From Pantoea sp050157905 (GTDB lineage: Bacteria > Pseudomonadota > Gammaproteobacteria > Enterobacterales > Enterobacteriaceae), in the NCBI RefSeq assembly GCF_050157905.1, contig NZ_JBKIWZ010000001.1:1674001-1738000 (forward strand): 64,000 nucleotides of DNA, given 5' to 3'. Shown piece by piece: positions 42,401 through 49,307 of the stretch (positions within the stretch are counted from its first letter, which is position 1; every line of letters starts with the position of its first letter). The notes under the pieces are model-generated. The model searched no databases, was not told the origin of the DNA, and saw only the letters and a list, made by a program, of their open reading frames with translations. A program made the position numbers and the translations under genes.

Positions 42401-45400
42401 CTGCCTGCAGATTCATCTGCTGCTGACTGAGCAGACTGCCGCTGTTGGTCAGCGTACCTTTCGTTACGGCAGTCAATGTGTTTCCGGAATGAACGGTGCC
42501 GTCGTTCTGCAATGTCTCCGCGTTTAATGCCATCTCACTGGCCTGCATCGCACCGTGGTTGTTTAGTGCCGTAAAGTCAGCGCTAAGGGTGCCCTCGCTC
42601 AGCATCTGGCCGCCCTGCTGATTATTGAGCTGTTTGCCTTCCAGCGTCATCTGCTGGTTACCCTGTAGCAGGCCGCTGTTGATCATGTCACTGCGCAGCG
42701 TCAGTACCTGGGCTATCAGCCAGCCGCTGTTATCAGTGTGGCTCGCTTTCAGCGCGATGCCCTGCTGTCCCAGAATTTTGCCGCTATTGTTCAGGGTATC
42801 GCTCTGCAGATCGGCGTCGGATTCGCTCAGGACATTGCCGCTGTTCTGCCAGCGGTCCGCATTAACTGTCAGCTGTTTGCCTTGCATCAGTCCGCTGTTG
42901 TCCAGCGCCTGCTGTTTTACACGCAGCTGGCCTGCGCTGAGCAGCGTGCCGCTGTTGGTTAACGCGTTGCCCTGCAACGATAATGCCTTGTCGCCCTGGA
43001 CCGTCCCGCTGTTAGTGATCTGACTGACATCACTGTCCAGGGTTCCGGCAGCCATCGTTCCCTGATTGACCAGCGCATCGCCCTGCAACCGGAGCTGATC
43101 ATCAGCCAGCAATTTTCCGCTCTGCTGATTATGCAAACGTTTGAGGGTGGTATTCAGGCTGGCGGCGTTGATCTCGCCGCTGTTGTTCAGCTGGTCGCCT
43201 GTGACAGTCACTGTTTTGCCGCTGGTTATTAATCCGCTGTTATCAAGCTGGGGCAGGGCGAGTGCGAAATCGTTGTCGGAGCTGATCGTCCCCGTAGCCA
43301 GGTTGTCCAGCTGTGTGGCTTTTATGGCGAGTAATTTCTTACCCTGCAGCAGGCCGCCGTTGCTGAGTTGCGCGGCATTCAGCGTCAGTTCAGGTGCGAT
43401 TAATGAACCGGAATTACGCAGCTGCGCGCTGTTCAGGATAAGCGCGTTCTGACTGCTGATGGCGCCCTGATTTTCCAGCCAGCCACGGGCGGTCATCTGC
43501 GCGTTACCCTGGGCTGTGAGGGAGCCATTCTGCTGCAGCGTATCGGCGTTAACCACGGTATCGCCCTGGCTGACCATTTCGCCACTGTTTTTCAGGGCCG
43601 ATGTGTCAATCTGCAACCGCTGACTGACGATGTTGCCACTGTTACTGAGCGCATCGGCGAGGTTAAGCGTTGCGTTACCCTGTACAGAGAGTGCACCGTC
43701 CTGATCCAGACGTTTCGCCGTCAGCGTGGTGTCACCGCTGCTGATGACTTTTCCCTTGTTCGTCAGCGCACCGCTTTTGATATCAAGACGCCCCGCGCTC
43801 AGCTCCCCGCTGTTACTTAGCCGATCGGCCACGTTCAGATGCACGCTCCCCTGAGAGGAGAGCGTTCCCTCCTGCTGCAGGCTTCCGGACGTGATATCCG
43901 CCTCCTGGCTGCCCAGCAGGCTACCGCTGTTGAGCAGCGAACCGCTGTGAATCGCCAGACTGCTGCCACTCAGTTCGCCACTGTTGTTCAGTTCTGAAGC
44001 AACATTCAGCTGATTACGGTTAGTGGCGGACAGGATACCGCGCTGCCTGACGTGACTGGCTGTGATCAGCGCATCACCGGCGCTTAATAGTTTGCCGCTG
44101 TTGTCGATGGTGTCGCTCTGAACGCTCAGGCTGCTGCCGCTGATCTCCCCGCTGTTGTTCAGCGCGCCGGTCACATTAAGCTGATTTTTTCTGCTGGCTG
44201 AAAGGGTGCCGCGTTGCTGAATATTATTTGCTGTAATCAGTGCATCACTGGCGCTTAACAGCCTGCCGCTGTTATCGATAGTGTTGCCCTGAACGTTCAG
44301 GTTACTGCCGCTGATCTCACCGCTATTGCTCAGATCGCTGGCAACGACAACCGTGTTGGTGCCCTCAGAGAGCAGCATGCCCTGCTGCTGCAGGCTGTTG
44401 CTGCGAACCTGCGCGTCGCCATGGCTCGTCAGATTACCGCTGTTAACAACCTGTGCTGCCTGGATATCAAGATTTTTTGCGGCAGACAGTTGCCCCGCAT
44501 TCTGCAGCTGCGATGTGGCAGAAAGCTGCATCCGGTCAGCCGCATTGCCGCTGCTGTTTTTATCGATGCTCAGAACGCCACTGCTGAGACGGGCGCTCTG
44601 GCCTGCGCTCAGGCTGCTGCCTTTAAGCGTTATCTGACCCTGACTGTTAAGGTCGAGCGACGCGTCGCTGCCAAGTTTTGCGCCGGTTAGGGCAATCTCC
44701 TGCTGTGCGGTCAGAGCGACGTTGCCACCCGCTTTATGCTCACCCTGCAACGCAATGCTGCTGCCTCTTGCCGTCAGGTTACCGCTGGTCAGGCTGTTAT
44801 TGATGCTCAGCCGCCCCTGCGCATCCAGCACCATATCGCCCTGACGGGCATTCAGGTTGCCGAGATTAACGCCGACGCCGTTTTCACTGGAGACCAGATG
44901 GATGCGGTTTGCATACATCCCACCCAGCGCACCGGTATCCACGGCGACTGACGGCGCAGCCCCTTCGCCTCCGATAGGCGTCACGCTGCCATCAGCACCG
45001 ACCCGGTTTGCACCCAGCGTGACATTGAGATCTCTGGCATGGATGTCCGCGTTAATTTCGGTTGCGCGCGCGATGATCGAGACCGCATCGGCCTGGCTGC
45101 CATCCAGCCCTTTACCCTCAATGCTGATGGCACCTTTCGTCACTTCAAGCGACTGGAGATTACCCTGCGCATCCAGCTGCGGTTTGCCGGTGGTCAGCGT
45201 CACGCCTGGCGTATTGATAAAGCCGCAACCGTTACAGGTGATGCCATAGGGGTTAGCGACCATAACGTTGGCTGCTTTTCCCGCGACTTCGGTATAGCCC
45301 TGGAGCTGGGAACGGTTGGCGCCGACGACTTCGTTGATAATGGCCCGGGCTTCCTGACCTGCTTTCAGATTGGGGTTGTTCTGAATGAGTCCCCCCAGCT

Positions 45401-45674
45401 GCGTCTGCGTTAACCGGCCGGTTGTGTTATTCAGGATCAATCCTTCCTGACCGACGTTGTAATTCTGGTACTGGTTATGCGACAGGCCTGACGCATTCGG
45501 CGTCGCGATATTGATGACCGGCACGCCATTCCCGGCCGCGTCCACCTGGGTCCCCGGCGTCGCAGGCGTAATCACGGCTGAGAACGCGGGCAACAGGGGC
45601 TGAAACGCAATCAGCGAGCAGATGAGATAGCTCAGCAGACGACGCGGCAGTGAAAGCGATAATTGATCATCCAT
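33435..45674 (-). CDS. cdiA: Contact-dependent growth inhibition toxin CdiA with deaminase-type C-terminus
   Basis: About 4,079 residues. The start at 45674 (MDDQLSLSLPRRLLSYLICSLIAFQPLLPAFSAV) gives an extended signal peptide, 14 bp after cdiB; an upstream in-frame extension overlaps cdiB. A two-partner secretion domain follows (about 35-290) with the NPYGITCNGCGF motif near 140. About 2,000 residues of filamentous haemagglutinin beta-helix repeats come next, then a non-repetitive block (about 2150-2600, with RLGDAAFDTRYV-like LLGDAAFDTRYVSNRVLSQTGNRYL), and a second FHA region. The pre-toxin domain ends in VENN (residues 3721-3724). The last 355 residues are the delivered part. Its end has HAE at 4006-4008 and EPVCGFC (Cys4036, Cys4039), the zinc ligands and catalytic Glu of the cytidine-deaminase fold. 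It should deaminate a nucleic acid or nucleotide in the target cell; the substrate is unknown. Confidence 0.93.
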   Translation of the reverse strand: MDDQLSLSLPRRLLSYLICSLIAFQPLLPAFSAVITPATPGTQVDAAGNGVPVINIATPNASGLSHNQYQNYNVGQEGLILNNTTGRLTQTQLGGLIQNNPNLKAGQEARAIINEVVGANRSQLQGYTEVAGKAANVMVANPYGITCNGCGFINTPGVTLTTGKPQLDAQGNLQSLEVTKGAISIEGKGLDGSQADAVSIIARATEINADIHARDLNVTLGANRVGADGSVTPIGGEGAAPSVAVDTGALGGMYANRIHLVSSENGVGVNLGNLNARQGDMVLDAQGRLSINNSLTSGNLTARGSSIALQGEHKAGGNVALTAQQEIALTGAKLGSDASLDLNSQGQITLKGSSLSAGQSARLSSGVLSIDKNSSGNAADRMQLSATSQLQNAGQLSAAKNLDIQAAQVVNSGNLTSHGDAQVRSNSLQQQGMLLSEGTNTVVVASDLSNSGEISGSNLNVQGNTIDNSGRLLSASDALITANNIQQRGTLSASRKNQLNVTGALNNSGEISGSSLSVQSDTIDNSGKLLSAGDALITASHVRQRGILSATNRNQLNVASELNNSGELSGSSLAIHSGSLLNSGSLLGSQEADITSGSLQQEGTLSSQGSVHLNVADRLSNSGELSAGRLDIKSGALTNKGKVISSGDTTLTAKRLDQDGALSVQGNATLNLADALSNSGNIVSQRLQIDTSALKNSGEMVSQGDTVVNADTLQQNGSLTAQGNAQMTARGWLENQGAISSQNALILNSAQLRNSGSLIAPELTLNAAQLSNGGLLQGKKLLAIKATQLDNLATGTISSDNDFALALPQLDNSGLITSGKTVTVTGDQLNNSGEINAASLNTTLKRLHNQQSGKLLADDQLRLQGDALVNQGTMAAGTLDSDVSQITNSGTVQGDKALSLQGNALTNSGTLLSAGQLRVKQQALDNSGLMQGKQLTVNADRWQNSGNVLSESDADLQSDTLNNSGKILGQQGIALKASHTDNSGWLIAQVLTLRSDMINSGLLQGNQQMTLEGKQLNNQQGGQMLSEGTLSADFTALNNHGAMQASEMALNAETLQNDGTVHSGNTLTAVTKGTLTNSGSLLSQQQMNLQAAEINNQGTLAANNLSLHAPVLSNAGLLQGNSTLMLDHQQLHNLSAGQLIAGGPLTLTLDQLDNAGLLQVNGKLAVNGNRLNNSGRLLSDNLNLQIGDTLTNSGTGQIVTGQQADLDAQTLSNSGQMAAEQLSASGNTLENGGLLQGNALLDLGFAQTLNHNNGQLLSGDRLVIQGGSAVNDGSWQGKQLDLTLDSLNNHGSITGIHALQGHVASDLINSGTLVSQGDSNLNASTLYNSGKIMANRLGLQATRLNNDGLLQGSTALTAQADNFTQTAGGKTLSGGALTLNAGQLTTQGVLQGEQAAVYADNWQHQGSLLGSKDLTVSISNELTNLGSLLSQGQAQVTASALNNRGALLSEGAMTLNGAALNNSGSVQGKTLTITPASVINQGSLIGLQALTFAAMPQVSGRMLLRALAAPARQLINHQGGALLTQGTLNINGGDVVNNGSWQGQQILLNARQLTNNGALQSADALQLILADRLDAGVGSKISANGTAALQALTLTNQGEWIARNLTLRGDTLNNNGAVTGVEALTVGLNGALTLQQDKTLLSAGRLTLQSSSLNNAGRVQGGDLQITSGAVDNNGRLQGDNSLLINAGGRITNGSNGAVITQNALTLTGPELFNYGLIQGNGVATITGLTQNDGRWLSGGALTLNTPQLNNNGWLQASQLILNAANASNSGTLLADGQGTLSGNGFSNQGTAQGGNLEVNYQQVNNSGTLLGNNRLNVMAAQVGQQGSGRLFSGGDLRVHSNGFDQRGQVVALGNATLDIANGFTGRDVLAAGGRLTVSSNGAIDNQGTMQGGALTLSAGGDLTNNGQLTIGSGDSALSGNRIAMNGNGTLQGGGNINLASRSDITLDGFTGTAGNLVLSAPGSIVNTALLYAGNDLSLFANSIKNQRGDVLAGNSLWMQRDAAGNANGEVINNSGAIETQNGDITINTGHLVNQWESISTGETTTENVTNSYGSVAPGTVELPLSLFERGELNYYFTEHPLSPAPPFIAWVWNIKPIPASLDKNKEILVARTTSSTHVTGQAGRIAAGRNLTGRASSLDNLGSYILAGQNLSLSGDRLNNQSYLSGTQAVWRIFKPSPSYSNYYSVKNSNSTMLTDNIDDLKSSGAGKYNYKGQAADLEGSVTYVATDTYRTEQAATIRGVVQANGNLNLQFNNVINNSESQDVRGTISPMLSRPGLNTHIQPSVSGARTPLTVVATSSVSVGSPDWRDQITSALQQINGATGLDAANVAQTDLNTYTADPLRPAEIKERGALGKTPYDLLRQQTGKPSLTPVDTSAYPLPQGSDGYFIASTDTKSPYLIVVNPKLKELGKLDKNLFSNLNQLLGKQPQQAPIETSTAWTDKETFLGSSYLLNRLNLKPEYDYRLLGDAAFDTRYVSNRVLSQTGNRYLNNLGSDLEQMRYLMDNAAAAQQSLGLQSGVTLSAKQIASLDHSILWWEAATISGETVLVPKLYLAANDTSINNGSIIAGKTVTVDAGQVSNNASTLLAKNTITLNSENGVDNLNHALIKAGDNLKISAVNDINNIGSVIGGKRIELESISGNINNITQITKNDNSSTLSRSLFDEQGEKAIIDSIDNLILNAGKNITNHGASIYSGGDTLLNAAGDVSIGANVIDTFFDNGWRNYTSKTSIASSVESVGAMNIKAGRDVTITASSLNAGGNTTLAAANDLNLKGVDTSLNDSQWRDKSYVTGKDRTAISSGGNLVLTAGRDLSSDAAAIAAEQDIALGAGRDVNLLAAETGSGNSYKSGKKVEINESVRQQGTEIASGGSTTIKAGRDMVAEAARVDAQGDLTVQAGRDVAITTATESDYHYDEETKVKKKLFSKKTTHTVHENSATTEQSSALSGNNIAIVAGRDLGVTGSSVVGDNSVALKAGRDLAIGAATEEQHIYSLKETKKSGMMSGGSIGVTFGSASTRQQVNRDGTTQSQSASAVGSTGGSVTLIAGNNAHISGSDVIAKKDISVVGGSVNIDTGNDLVSRRQVYEQKKSGLTLQLTSPITDALLSIGEQAKSASEAGDDRLKALGAVKALESGWAMSGKQTMQSGQALANGNMSEAGIKIELSVGASKSKSSSEYNANAVKGSSLNGGGNIAVVATGANGSSGDITLSGSGITGKNVTLAAAHDLNLTAATNNTEQKSSNKASGWSGGIHVAIGQETGIGVQASGFMASGKENGKTTDYVNSRVNASNDLTLSSGNDTVLSGAQALGNRIVADVGHDLTMTSLQDTDDYQSKQQSASGGFSFTFGSMTGSAGLSLSQSKVNSEYASVGDQSGLFAGNGGYDVYVGNHTQLNGAVIASTAQSANNALSTGTLGWSDIDNHASYKASSSSISMGGGNENNKMSGGAIPTSANTSASASGTTRSAVAEGAITVRDSQAQTQSVTDLSRDTDNANGHIDKIFDKDKVARKLEFAQGIQELGQRVAGDVSSYKMQAAEDETRERLLKADPKNAELSTAEFNKLVVNDAGYKAVAEKWGTGGSYSMAAAAVTGVLGGLGASNLGAAAAGGMAPYIANKIKHATSTFVNGQEQTNVLANTMAHAVAGAVLAQLAGNSASAGAAGAAGGELMARAILSSMYPGKQASDLTQEEKQVVSALGQLAAQLSAGVASDSVEGGIQGAVAGKNAVENNFLSVQKAEILNKSIEDQKAGKNLLEASQNIVRLTNEDRASNLLLQQFQSGQPLTEGQKKELAGLLNQYGYELQSLYGYTPQQAADAIHSLIAGKAFIASTGNTKAYNEALIYLKGYSVQSGQAATGTDALLALPGAPGVIARSTLAAGGGFQTGTGIGQVVDGNYGEGALNIGLGTAAIFGGVAGNNAISKGETGITSPNRELAWTNSSQPLDPKTPSANPKVTAELTDPQTGIIFTDTNQGSRPDFFLGDASRPTLINGRIVAKIESKGRTLPNGNMATAHAEVGVIQQAFEQGITKGRDMTLTVSLEPVCGFCKGDIAAMADKAGLKSLTVVEEKTQTILYWQPGMKSIKEKK
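33438..34502 (-). other. CdiA-CT toxin module (after VENN)
   Basis: 355 residues after the VENN motif encoded at 34503-34514. The first 230 or so residues form a probable cytoplasm-entry domain, with a Gly/Ala-rich hydrophobic stretch (TGTGIGQVVDGNYGEGALNIGLGTAAIFGGVAG). The last 120 residues are the deaminase-like domain: RPDFFLGDASRPTLINGRIVAKIESKG, HAEVGVIQQAF, EPVCGFCKGDIAAMADKAGLKSLTV. The spacing of about 27 residues between HAE and CGFC is normal for this fold. The pattern with CGxC and MADKAGLK recalls the BURPS668_1122-type toxin deaminases, which I name as the best guess only. Confidence 0.7.
43960..44345 (-). repeat. 171-bp tandem repeats inside cdiA
   Basis: The nucleotide block coding for NSGE(I/L)SGS(S/N)L recurs near 43961, 44131 and 44302, a 171-bp (57-residue) period. 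Each unit is about three rungs of beta helix. The second and third units are much more alike to each other than to other parts of the gene, pointing to a recent duplication. Confidence 0.65.
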
Positions 45675-45688
45675 AATCAGGGCCTTTT

Positions 45689-47356
45689 TTAGAAAGTGAG
45701 TCCAATACGTGCGTAAATGCTGAGGCGATCCGGGGCAAGGTAATCGGGATAGCTGACCGGGATGCCCAGAGACAGCTGCGTGGTCAGATGGGCGTTGCGG
45801 GTGCCAAGCCCCAGCGAACTGCCCCACAGTGTGCCGGCGGCATAGCGATCCTGTTTGTTGCTCTGCAGCCACCCTCCATCCAGGGCCAGCGTGGTACTGA
45901 CTGCGCCAATGGCTGGCAGGGTAAACAGCGTATAGTTGAGCTCGTTGCGCAGGTAACCGCCCACATCGCCAGAAAGGTACTGTTCTTTGTAACCGCGTAC
46001 GGAATTCTCACCGCCAATAGTCAGACGCTCGCTGCCATACAGTCGATCCGGCGACCACTGAGCGTATAAACTGCTCAGCCACCCTATTTTCTCTGTCAGC
46101 GGTCGCTGATAGCTGCTGCTGATGCTCCACTTGCGGAATTGCGCTTTGGGAAGATCGTCGCTTTTTCCGCTGTCGCTCTCCGCATCGAACCACGGCATTC
46201 CGTGACTCAGCATCGGGTTAAAGGTGGCAACACCTCCTGCGACTTTTTGGGTGTGGTTGAAGCCGAACTGCAGGCTGGTCAGTTTACGGCTGCTGCTTTG
46301 AAGCAGCGTCTGGTTCAGCCAGTTATGGCTGACATAATGGTTAAGTCCGACCTGAACACCGGTTTTGACCTGCCCGTTGCGGAACAGCACCCATGAACCG
46401 CTGAGACGATGAGAGATGTTATCGCCGTTGCTGTACCAGTCGAAATTATTGGCATTGAAGCGGCTGTGATAGTTGCTCCAGCTATAGCTGTAGTCCAGCA
46501 GCCCATAGCCATAAGGCACGCTGACACCCGCCTGGAAATTTTGCGCGTCACGCCAGTCACTGAACGCACTGCTGCGGCCGCCGCTGACAAACCAGCGATC
46601 GGCAAAACCCAGCAGGTCATTGCCCACCAGCAAGGCAGAAAGCTGACCGATGCCCGTGCTTCTCTGCCCGCTATTGTCCAGGTTCAGTCCCAGCGTCAGT
46701 GGGAATTCGGGTTTACTGGTCAGATTAACGATGGAGTAGCCAGGCTTCGTCGAAGGGATGATCTCAATCTGCACTGGCGTCGTGCGCAGACGGTTTATCT
46801 GCTCCATGCCCTGTTCAATATCGCGTAAATTTAAAATGCGCCCGGTATCCGACGGGAATGCCATTTTCAATTGATGTGAACGGGCACCCTGCAAACGAAT
46901 CTCCTCCAGCCTGCCTTCCAGCACAGTAATAATTAATACGCCGTGGGACAGATTCTGTTCTGTCAGAAAAGCTCGGCTGGTGATATAGCCACGCTGGACA
47001 TACCAGTCTGATATGTCGCGAACCAGCTGATTAATGCGTTCCAGGCTCAGGCACTGATTGATATAAGGCGCGATGAGTTTCGCCTGCTGAACCGGCGTAA
47101 CTAAGGTTGCCTGTTGCAGGGAAATCTGATGAATATTGAAGCAGGGGCCGCGGGCAGACGCCGACCCGTTTTTTTGCAATTCAATTTGATGCGACTGTGT
47201 TAAGGCATCACGCTGCTGCTGATCCTGTTGCAGGCGCTGCTGCTGCAGATTTTGTATAATATCAAGGTCACCGGGCGTGACCGTCGCAGCCATGAGGTCG
47301 CTGATAAACAGACTGGCTCCGAAAACCAGCCACTTCCCTGTCTGAGGCATTTTCAT
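45689..47356 (-). CDS. cdiB: Two-partner secretion outer membrane transporter CdiB
   Basis: A 555-residue Omp85/TpsB-type transporter that exports CdiA across the outer membrane. A signal peptide (MKMPQTGKWLVFGASLFISDLMA) precedes a Gln-rich plug-helix linker. Two POTRA domains follow (CFNIHQISLQ... and VLIITVLEGRLEEIRLQG), then a 16-strand barrel. The loop-6 motif is intact (IGGENSVRGYKEQYLSGDVGG), and the protein ends with the aromatic terminal strand RLSIYARIGLTF, as needed for BAM insertion. First gene of the leftward cdiBAI operon. The order B-A-I matches the E. coli-type arrangement. Confidence 0.94.
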   Translation of the reverse strand: MKMPQTGKWLVFGASLFISDLMAATVTPGDLDIIQNLQQQRLQQDQQQRDALTQSHQIELQKNGSASARGPCFNIHQISLQQATLVTPVQQAKLIAPYINQCLSLERINQLVRDISDWYVQRGYITSRAFLTEQNLSHGVLIITVLEGRLEEIRLQGARSHQLKMAFPSDTGRILNLRDIEQGMEQINRLRTTPVQIEIIPSTKPGYSIVNLTSKPEFPLTLGLNLDNSGQRSTGIGQLSALLVGNDLLGFADRWFVSGGRSSAFSDWRDAQNFQAGVSVPYGYGLLDYSYSWSNYHSRFNANNFDWYSNGDNISHRLSGSWVLFRNGQVKTGVQVGLNHYVSHNWLNQTLLQSSSRKLTSLQFGFNHTQKVAGGVATFNPMLSHGMPWFDAESDSGKSDDLPKAQFRKWSISSSYQRPLTEKIGWLSSLYAQWSPDRLYGSERLTIGGENSVRGYKEQYLSGDVGGYLRNELNYTLFTLPAIGAVSTTLALDGGWLQSNKQDRYAAGTLWGSSLGLGTRNAHLTTQLSLGIPVSYPDYLAPDRLSIYARIGLTF

Positions 47357-47680
47357 CGAAGTATTAATGACGCTTATTGTAAATTTTTTGTAAGCACAGG
47401 CGTGCAGATTAACATCTTAATAATCAGAAGTTCCTTGTTGACGGCAAATAAAAATTCAAAATTAAAGAAAACAAAACTACCAGTAATTAATATTTATTTA
47501 AGCCAAATTGATAGCGGGAATATCACCTTCGCAGCACAGGGGCTTTCAGGGAGTGTTAAGAAAATGCATGTAATGAAGTTCTAAAGTCCCTGTTCGTCTG
47601 CATCAGATTACCTGTAAATATAAATATCTGAAGAATCTTGTGGGATAAAAATCAGCCAGGCACACCACGTTTCATAAATG
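47357..47680. promoter_or_regulatory. AT-rich upstream region of the cdi operon
   Basis: 324 bp between cdiB and the terminator of the next minus-strand gene. Strongly AT-rich with several A/T tracts, in contrast to cdiB. The operon promoter must lie here, and such composition invites H-NS silencing. No specific operator could be read. Confidence 0.55.
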
Positions 47681-47708
47681 AAAAAGGCCCGCCAGATGGC
47701 GAGCCTTT
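47681..47708 (-). terminator. Intrinsic terminator of the 51-residue gene
   Basis: AAAGGC-CCGCCA-GA-TGGCG-AGCCTTT; on the minus strand the stem is followed by TTTTTC. It insulates the cdi promoter region from upstream transcription. Confidence 0.75.
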
Positions 47709-47731
47709 AACCGGATAATATACAATCACTG

Positions 47732-47887
47732 CTATTTTTCATGGTAGCGATGCACCGCCGGATAATATTCCAGTCCATAGAGCTGACTCAGCGGTAGCAG
47801 CAGTTCAGCGTTAATATCCTGTCCGGCTGCCTCTGTCGCAGAACCGCTCAACAGCTGTTCAAACCAGACTTTCAGTTTCTGTTTCAT
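47732..47887 (-). CDS. Small protein of unknown function, 51 residues
   Basis: An open frame below common length limits: MKQKLKVWFEQLLSGSATEAAGQDINAELLLPLSQLYGLEYYPAVHRYHEK. GGAGGTCCTGAG precedes the ATG, a strong ribosome site with good spacing, and an intrinsic terminator follows 24 bp after the stop. An amphipathic N-terminal helix and a Tyr-rich C-terminal end (LYGLEYYPAVHRYHEK) are visible. No family recognised. Coding support comes from the ribosome site, terminator and regular codon use. Confidence 0.6.
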   Translation of the reverse strand: MKQKLKVWFEQLLSGSATEAAGQDINAELLLPLSQLYGLEYYPAVHRYHEK

Positions 47888-48021
47888 CTCAGGACCTCCG
47901 CTTCAGTTGATGCCCTGAGTAAACCCGCTTGCACGCCCCAACAGAACCAACAATTTCTGCGCTGCTTATCCCCGAAATGGCAAAGCGAATTCTGACTGGC
48001 TGAAGGCCCGCTTCCGGCTGA

Positions 48022-49134
48022 CTACTGCGTAATCAGCGTCACCCAGTTCGCGCCTTTACCTGCTGGCGCTTCAGCGACCCGTGTGAGCGTGCCGCTGGCG
48101 GAATCGATGGCATAGCTTCCTATAACGGCGCTCTTCTCTCCGCTGACAATCAGCCATTTCCCCTGCGCATCAATCGCGATACTGCGTGGCTGTTTCTCGA
48201 CTGGCCAGCTGCCCGTCAGGGTCAATTCTCCCGACGACTTATCGACCCGATAACCCGTGACGGTGCTGGAAGTGCGCTCTGTCACAAACAGAAACCGTCC
48301 GTCCGGCGTGATTTTAATATCTGCCGCCCAGATGCGCGGCGTGGGATCGCTGTAGCCCGCCGGGCGCTGCTCGCCATGCTGCAGGTTATATCGCTTTGCC
48401 ACCGCATTGGGCCAGCGTTTCAGCTCCGTCAGCGAGCCGTCTGCCGCGCGCCGGAACTGGGTGATGGTGCCGCTCATCTCCGCGAGGTTATAGAGGAAAC
48501 GGTTATCCGGTGAGATAACGGAATGCCGCGCACCGCTGTTCTTCTCACCCTGTACAAAACCGGTGCCCAGTGGCGTTATGACGCCCTCAGCACTGAATCG
48601 GTATTGCAGCACCCGATCTGCGCCCAGATTCCCGACATAGAGTGACTGATTGCTGACGTCGGGGATGACCGAGTGGGCATGCGGCCCGGTTTTCACCTCG
48701 CCGGTTACCTGAGTCGTTACCACGCCCTTGTCATCAATCCGATTGCTGGTGACGATATCGCTGTCATAGGAGGCGGCAAGCAGATAGCGCCCGCTCTTGT
48801 CGGTTGTAATCCATGGAAAGCTGGCTTTAACTGGCGCCACCGCCAGTTTCTGCAGTTCACCGTGTGGACGCGTCACGCGCCAGCTGATGATTGCGTAAGG
48901 CGGCGAGCGCAGCGCGCCATAAAGATGTTTACCATCCGGGCTGGCCGCCAGCGGCATAATCTTTTTCCCGGCGGGCGTATCGCCCAGCCACAAGAGGCTT
49001 CCATCGTTCTCGCTGAGCTGATAGCGGGAAACCGTACCGGATTCCGCATTCGACACATAAACCAGGGTTTTCGCCCACAGTGGAGTACTGCACAGCAAAG
49101 GCAGCAGTGCCAGCGCCGGTATAAAACGGGTCAT
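48022..49134 (-). CDS. Periplasmic lactonase-like seven-bladed beta-propeller protein
   Basis: A 370-residue protein with a clear signal peptide (MTRFIPALALLPLLCSTPLWA). The mature part is a beta propeller of the YbhE/6-phosphogluconolactonase (lactonase) family. Repeated blades read LVYVSNAESGTVSRYQLSENDGSL, LYVGNLGADRVLQYRFSAEGVITPL, HSVISPDNRFLYNLAEMSGTITQFRRAADGSL and FLFVTERTSSTVTGYRVDKSSGELT. Secretion means it is not the cytoplasmic Pgl of the pentose phosphate pathway; it may hydrolyse sugar lactones produced by periplasmic sugar oxidation. The activity is inferred. Confidence 0.8.
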   Translation of the reverse strand: MTRFIPALALLPLLCSTPLWAKTLVYVSNAESGTVSRYQLSENDGSLLWLGDTPAGKKIMPLAASPDGKHLYGALRSPPYAIISWRVTRPHGELQKLAVAPVKASFPWITTDKSGRYLLAASYDSDIVTSNRIDDKGVVTTQVTGEVKTGPHAHSVIPDVSNQSLYVGNLGADRVLQYRFSAEGVITPLGTGFVQGEKNSGARHSVISPDNRFLYNLAEMSGTITQFRRAADGSLTELKRWPNAVAKRYNLQHGEQRPAGYSDPTPRIWAADIKITPDGRFLFVTERTSSTVTGYRVDKSSGELTLTGSWPVEKQPRSIAIDAQGKWLIVSGEKSAVIGSYAIDSASGTLTRVAEAPAGKGANWVTLITQ

Positions 49135-49275
49135 AGAATCACCTTGATAAGTTGAGTCTGCGCATGTGCGCAGCAGGTTTTACGCTAACCCGGTGAGAGG
49201 CAGCTGGCTTTATGCAACTGCCTGAGATTGTATGTAAAAGTCTGGCGTTGTGACCGAACAGGCATTTATAGGGGG

Positions 49276-49299
49276 CCTTCCTCTGTCGCCAGAGGAAGG
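49276..49299 (-). terminator. Hairpin after yeeO
   Basis: CCTTCCTCTG and CAGAGGAAGG around a four-base loop, 9 bp past the yeeO stop. No T-run follows on the minus strand, so termination would be weak or Rho-assisted. Confidence 0.45.
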
Positions 49300-49307
49300 G
49301 TCAGGCA

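Noticed and set aside
34503..45674. Repeat-rich stretch considered as a CRISPR array or unrelated tandem repeats
   Set aside because: The repeats are in frame and code for beta-helix rungs of a secreted filament; there are no unique spacers between identical repeats.
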